Shown here: one piece after another, positions 58,730 through 64,000 of the stretch
Position numbering within the stretch: position 1 is the stretch's first letter
How the letters are laid out: every line of letters begins with the position of its first letter
Source of the DNA: Zhengitettix transpicula
Taxonomy: Eukaryota > Arthropoda > Insecta > Orthoptera > Tetrigidae
Assembly: GCA_037074705.1 (NCBI GenBank)
Contig: CM073591.1
Location: 86,284,032 to 86,348,031 of the forward strand
DNA length: 64,000 bases
Reading direction: 5' to 3'
The notes under the pieces: model-generated
What the model was told of the DNA's origin: nothing
Seen by the model: only the letters and a program-made list of their open reading frames with translations
Databases searched by the model: none
Position numbers and translations under genes: made by a program

Positions 58730-61700
58730 TATATACAGTGTATATATAAGCCTACATTATATCAAAATTGCAATAGTTTTGCAATCGTAGCTCAAAAATT
58801 GCAATTTTTTGCAATGTTTGCCAGATCCGCTCTTAATATTCAATAAAATTACCAGAATAATGATATTTTTGCTAACGTAGAATTAACGAGCTATGAGAAA
58901 AATTTACACTTTCACAAAGAAAGGCCGACTCATTGGTTATCATACAGTATATTTTTGATACAATAATTTGTGTTATTTTCTTACTGTCATACGGATAAGA
59001 AGTTTCTCTAGGAAATCCAGGTACATGCTCTCTATTTCTTCCCACACGACAGCTACACAACCAATACTAGCGTTTCCCGCGCGCAATGTCACAGAAACGC
59101 CGCCGGAATTACAACATGCACAATGAAACATGACTAGTAATAGACAAAGCCCGATTGTCATATATATATATGTCACTGATAAAGTCGTGAAATAAATCAT
59201 GTAATTTTGTTCAGGCATTCTAACTGTTTGATTTATCTTGTTGAAAATAATTTAAAACTATTGAACTTTAATGGACAACATTGCCTAACTAAATCAATAA
59301 ATAACGCAAGTTACACATGCCATTACAATAATACCATACCTTCATTTCAATGTTGGTCTTCTAATAAATGACAAGATATCCTTTATAATTCTGTGTGCAT
59401 TAACTCTACTTCCAAATTATTCTAACAGATATTAGCTATTCTTTCAAATAGGTTATTAAACTTTGAAACCATTCTCTTCATCTGGAAGAAGAATATTTTC
59501 CAGGACACAATTTTACTTGTGACTCAGGAATTGTTGGTGTAATGCGAAAAAATTATTTTTATTAATGTTATATATCCAATCGGACCTCATCCCTCAGAAT
59601 TATTTTGGAATGTTACAGTTCCGTACTTGGACAAAGGCAGGCCAGAGCAAAGTTGCGAGAGGCTGTAAAGAGTGCAACTTACTCGCCGCCCACAGCGACT
59701 TTACGTGACACAAGGGACCCGGATCAAATAAAGATAAGCCCAGGCACGCGTACCTGACTCGGGAATACTAATCCTCCAGCGTCACCTGGCACATGACTTC
59801 CCCCAATCGCGCATTCTTTCGACACTATTCGCATTCACGGCTGGAAAAGCAAACAACGGGGGGAAAGCATACGTGCTTACTCTTTTGGATTTATTAAATA
59901 TGAATTCTATAAATTCTAGCGCGAGATAACATAGCTCTCCACTAGCCAAGTAGCTTTATCACTAAAAATTACTATGCATCCTCAAATTAATTTATTGATT
60001 TGGTACCCGCTATTCATATGAGACTGAAAGTATTGTTAACATAAAGTTACATTTTTTTACGTACCATTAGTTTTTCCTTTTCGTAAATTGAGAAAACTGA
60101 ATTTTAGATTTTTAGGTTTTCAAATAGTGGATGAAGTTATTTTTCGTTGGAGAGAAAAGCTGAAAAACAGTAAAACGAACAAAATCCGAGAACTTGAGAC
60201 GACTGTCTTTACTGTCGTCTTTCGAAGTAATTTTAAGTGAAGGTGACGACGAAACTTTGTGGTTGAATTACTGTGGCACCCGAGCGAAACCCCGACGTCG
60301 TTTCCTAAAAAATATTACAGGTTGGGACACAGTTGACTGCCATCTTGATGCCTAGTGCTGGCTGTCTACTATAAATTGTCATATTGGCGTTCGAAAGCAA
60401 CACTGTACTGTTCTTAGAGAATACTTGCTTACTGTATATTGTAATTTATAAGAACTTCAGCTACTACTTATAAAGCATTACAAACAACTCAAATATGACA
60501 AGCCATCAAACTGTTCACAAACAATTTCCTTAATGTTATTCCTAAAGTTATTATATATTAATCATAAGGTATTATGATTTAAATATAATTAAACAATTCT
60601 GAAGTATCATCAAATACTCAAAAATTTTAATTCACTCCCAGGGACTTACGTAATTTACAAATAATAAACAACTATATTCTTCAAAAATCGTTTATAAATA
60701 AGATGGAGTTTTACACAATTGTCTTTACTAAATTTCTGCTTAAGTCAACATCGGTGAAGGTCTACAGACGTTCTCATACAAAGAATGTTTGTAACATTTT
60801 TTAGAAAAATCAATTCCGTGAATGTAGACTCTGATGCAAATATAGACAGAAATAATTATTTCTGTAATATTGTATGTGCATGGAAGGCTTTCTGTTACAG
60901 TTATACTACTGTGAACCATTTTTTTTATATCGTCAATTACAGTATTTCACTGTTGCTCTAAAACATAACCTCAATATATTTGTGGAACAGAACTTCTGAA
61001 GGGTATATTAAGTTTCCCTCGTGGGTCGAATGACACTTAAATAGTATAAACTTTTTCATTTGCGCAGAGTTCAAGTTAATAATTAAATAACTCAGTAATT
61101 GAGGATCGATTCAGAAGTATCAGACTTTGAAAAAAATTCTAAATAAATTTGGTCCACAGCCACATTACAACTGCTGTGGTGTGGCACATGATAATTTGTG
61201 CGATACTGACCTGCGTCAATATTTTTACTATCTGAGAATAATCTGTAGGCTATTCTGAACCCACTTTTCTCTTATAGTCTCTTGGAAACCTAAATAACCT
61301 AATTATTTTACTGCAGTAGCACTTGCAATCTGGCGCAACATAACAGACCATTATAAAAAACCGAATACAGTAGCGCCGAACAGACACTATAGCATCAATA
61401 TGGCTTTCGCAAAGAATTGTGGGTGCGTGACAAGGCCAGTATTTCAATTACTTTGGTTTCCTACAGAAGCAACACTGTAAAAACCTTCAATATTTGATCA
61501 GAAATGTCGTTCTTCTGAGTGAATAAATTATTTTTAACCCATATTTTTGTTTCCTTTCCGTGTTTCTTTCACAATGTGTGTATGTCGTATGTATAAAAGT
61601 ATTGTAGCGCAATACATTAGGCTATTTTAATATATTTTATTTTAATAAAAATTTTAACAAGGGTTTGTAACATGACATGTTTCGTCACACTGGCGCATAG

Positions 61701-64000
61701 TTGAGTTGTGGAATTTGAGGCGTAGAACGTGCTGGATGTGAAAAATAACATAATAAAAATTCCGGTTCAAAGACACGGGTTTACAGAGGAAGAATTTGCG
61801 GTTGGAAGAAATTTAAGAGTGTAGCTAAGTACCTTCCAGATATAAGAATTTTTGTCAACTACGTGATTTTCTGGACGAAAATAATTTCGTGCTCCAGGAA
61901 GATCGTTCAAGTTTGTCGCTAAAATGAGAACCGCTAGGAAAGCCGCGGTAGACTGCGGAGAGATTCTTCTCTGAATAGTTGTCTGTGAGAGAGGACCATC
62001 TAGTTTAGACAAGCTGATTACGGCGACTGAACAAATGGTTTCTCAATCCTTCACACTCCTAGGGGGAGGAGGGCCACTACGTCCATGAGTATAATGATTT
62101 GATTCTTTCTTCGAGTAAAGCAAATGAAAATCTGGCTTTGGTGTAAATAAACAGATTAAATCGTTTCCGTTTTAAAACGAATCTAACTTACACCGTCGCT
62201 GCATTAAATTGTTTCCAACTGTTGGGCATCATAAAATTATTAAATCGACACTAATTGTAAAATTTATTATATTTTTGAAAGCTATTTAATTTTTTATTCC
62301 CAGGTGTGGCGCCAGTGAATCTTTTAAGGAGTTTAAATTAACTAATTTTTTCACAAAATCGAACTTTAAAACACAATAACATGATTATACAATTATTTAA
62401 AGAATTTAAGCTAAATTACAATGTTTTCTGTTATTAAATATCAATGTATCCTCAGTTTTAACGCTTTGACTCAATAATTGAACATGTGACGTATAAAATT
62501 CAATCTACCATGTCAGAGCAGTATCACGTTTTTGTCGCGTAGCAGAGAACGTAGTGATATTTGCGTACTTTACTTTAATTTGTGATGTGCTGCGACACGA
62601 CTCCTGTTGCTGTGTTTCCTGCTCGGTTTATTAGGTGTTCCAGTCTTCATTCTGTTGGATGGCTCGTCTGATCCGATCTCAATGGTGGGTGACTTAACCC
62701 CGGACATTCGGACTTGTCTTGGCAGTTATTACGTTGCGCGAAATCTAAGTCCCAAGTTGTCGACTGTGGACATGAACTTTTCTAAGTCCAAAGTTTTATA
62801 GCAAGCGAGACCTTTCGCTAAGAACTCTGGAGCAAGAATCCCCTCCTCGACGATTTTCTCTCTCTCTCTCTCGACGGCGTTCTTCCTTTTTCCATTGATT
62901 GGTTGTCCCATTTCACTCATGTGACTGGATCCTCCAATCATTTAATTCCCTTTTCCCTCGTTCGCTAAAATAGGTTGTGGAAGCGGGGGTTACAACCGAC
63001 GTTGTGAACTCGTTACCACGTATCCAATAGAGAATTTCTGATTTTCCTGCTAATCTCCAGACAATAGCACTTGTTTTGCTGGCTTGCCAGATGTTTCCAA
63101 ATCGGAGAAATCCGTCTTTGTGGTACCGCCAATGAACTTAAGAAATTGTCACATGATGGCTTTTACTATTTGATGTACTAAATTGCCACCACTGCAAAAT
63201 CCGTCATATACATACCGCCAGCTTGCTTGAAGTGCAATTTGATCCTAATAAAATACGCCGTTACGATGTGTCTATAATCAAGAACAGGTCAAATTTGTTT
63301 AAAAGTGAAAATGTACGTAATATTTGACGTAGCAAATTTTTAAAAATAATGAGAATACTAAATATTATTTTTTGTGGTTTAATAATCTTCGGATGATGTG
63401 TTTCAGTGTAAGGCTGCTTCTGAACTAATTTAGTAGTACAACTGAAGAAGTTATTCAGGTGCACTCAAACAACACATTTATCTGACCTTTATTCATATAC
63501 GTGACAACCGCGTTTTTGTACGCATAGTAAAATGCAACTCGCTCTGCAGAACAAAAGGAACGCAATTATTCAAAAATTTGAAAAAATATTTTCATAATAT
63601 TGATCAAAATTAATGTTTTTTGTCTGTTATACGGATCGCTCATTTATTGTTTGACAGTCATTAGTTTTGTTTCAACTTAAAATATTAAATCAACGGCGTG
63701 ATTTTTAGGCAGAGAGTGCATAAAAATGCTCGACATGAGATTATTATAATTCTATTCTATATATTCTCCATAAAATGGAAAAGTTAAGATTGACAGGGAA
63801 AACAGTATTTTATAAAGCTTTCGAACCTTACGAAATAAATTCTTACAATATATATTAAATATTGTATTGCGATCGTAAGTATATTTACATATTCTGAATA
63901 GTATAATATATAAAAAGTTTCTCAAGAAATGTTGAGTATAGTGTTTACTGAAAATTTGAATCAAAATAAATAAATCTTTAATTTTTTTAATTGAGTATTT
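58730..64000. other. AT-rich interval with two GC-richer islands
   Basis: No gene recognised. About 59600-59885 is GC-richer (AAAGATAAGCCCAGGCACGCG, CTCCAGCGTCACCTGGCAC). About 62510-63190 is GC-richer with several CCAAT/ATTGG motifs and a (CT)n run near 62860. Short frames at 62607-62801 and 62729-62941 overlap on opposite strands and show no motif. Confidence 0.35.

Noticed and set aside
60190..60230. Hairpin AGACGAC...GTCGTCT
   Set aside because: Only a 7-bp stem; expected by chance at this scale.

Overview
The window reads as AT-rich, intron-sized or intergenic DNA from a large arthropod genome, most likely an insect. The evidence is the repeat complement (mariner, hAT, PIF/Harbinger, Jockey-type and RNase H-bearing LINEs, a Penelope-like element, tRNA-derived SINEs, solo LTRs), the long (TA)n and (GA)n runs, and the absence of any bacterial operon structure. 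I could not pin the species. No exon of a host protein-coding gene could be recognised with confidence, so nearly all supported features are transposable-element relics. Almost every long open reading frame in the window is either a piece of a transposon or has no recognisable content.

Layout. 0.3-1.6 kb: a structurally complete but inactivated mariner (29-bp ITRs, TA target duplications). 1.7-2.3 kb: a short PIF/Harbinger-like deletion derivative. 3.6-5.5 kb: the 3' end of one LINE on the plus strand and a Jockey-type reverse transcriptase (RT) relic on the minus strand. 4.0, 7.6, 8.3, 20.2, 24.7 and 41.5 kb: six copies of one SINE-like family, two of them in a ~0.5 kb direct duplication at 7.6 and 8.3 kb. 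10.3-12.9 kb: an RT relic, then a 5'-truncated RNase H-bearing LINE with a 10-bp target duplication. 14.1, 39.2, 53.4, 56.9 and 57.6 kb: five related ~0.7-1.1 kb solo LTRs, mostly seated in (TA)n tracts with ATAT duplications. 15.84 kb: a perfect 27-bp hairpin. 31-33.6 kb: a hAT dimerisation-domain relic, then a 1.77-kb non-autonomous hAT that splits a tRNA-derived SINE with an exact 8-bp duplication. 34.6-35.3 kb: another Jockey-type relic. 51.2-52.0 kb: a Penelope-like element (PLE) with a GIY-YIG domain and its 3' end.

The most interesting pattern is a dispersed set of inverted (fold-back) pairs at 16.4, 27.1, 46.9 and 55.0 kb. Their arms all carry a motif of the form CTGAAGA - short stem - GAAACG, and the 16.4 and 55.0 kb arms match the 3' end of the PLE at 51.9 kb. 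The motif resembles the catalytic core of a hammerhead ribozyme, a fold already known from Penelope-like elements. All four pairs have the same polarity. Whether any still forms a working ribozyme cannot be decided by eye.

The rest is AT-rich sequence with isolated GC/CpG-richer islands (about 9.2, 13.5, 25.6, 28.3, 33.8, 38.4, 40.5, 45.0, 47.8, 59.7 and 62.6 kb). Several contain sites such as TGACGTCA, TGATTGATGG, CCAAT or TAAT cores. They are the best candidates for conserved regulatory DNA of a neighbouring gene outside the window, but this is inference without any alignment. I did not find a clearly new biological system.
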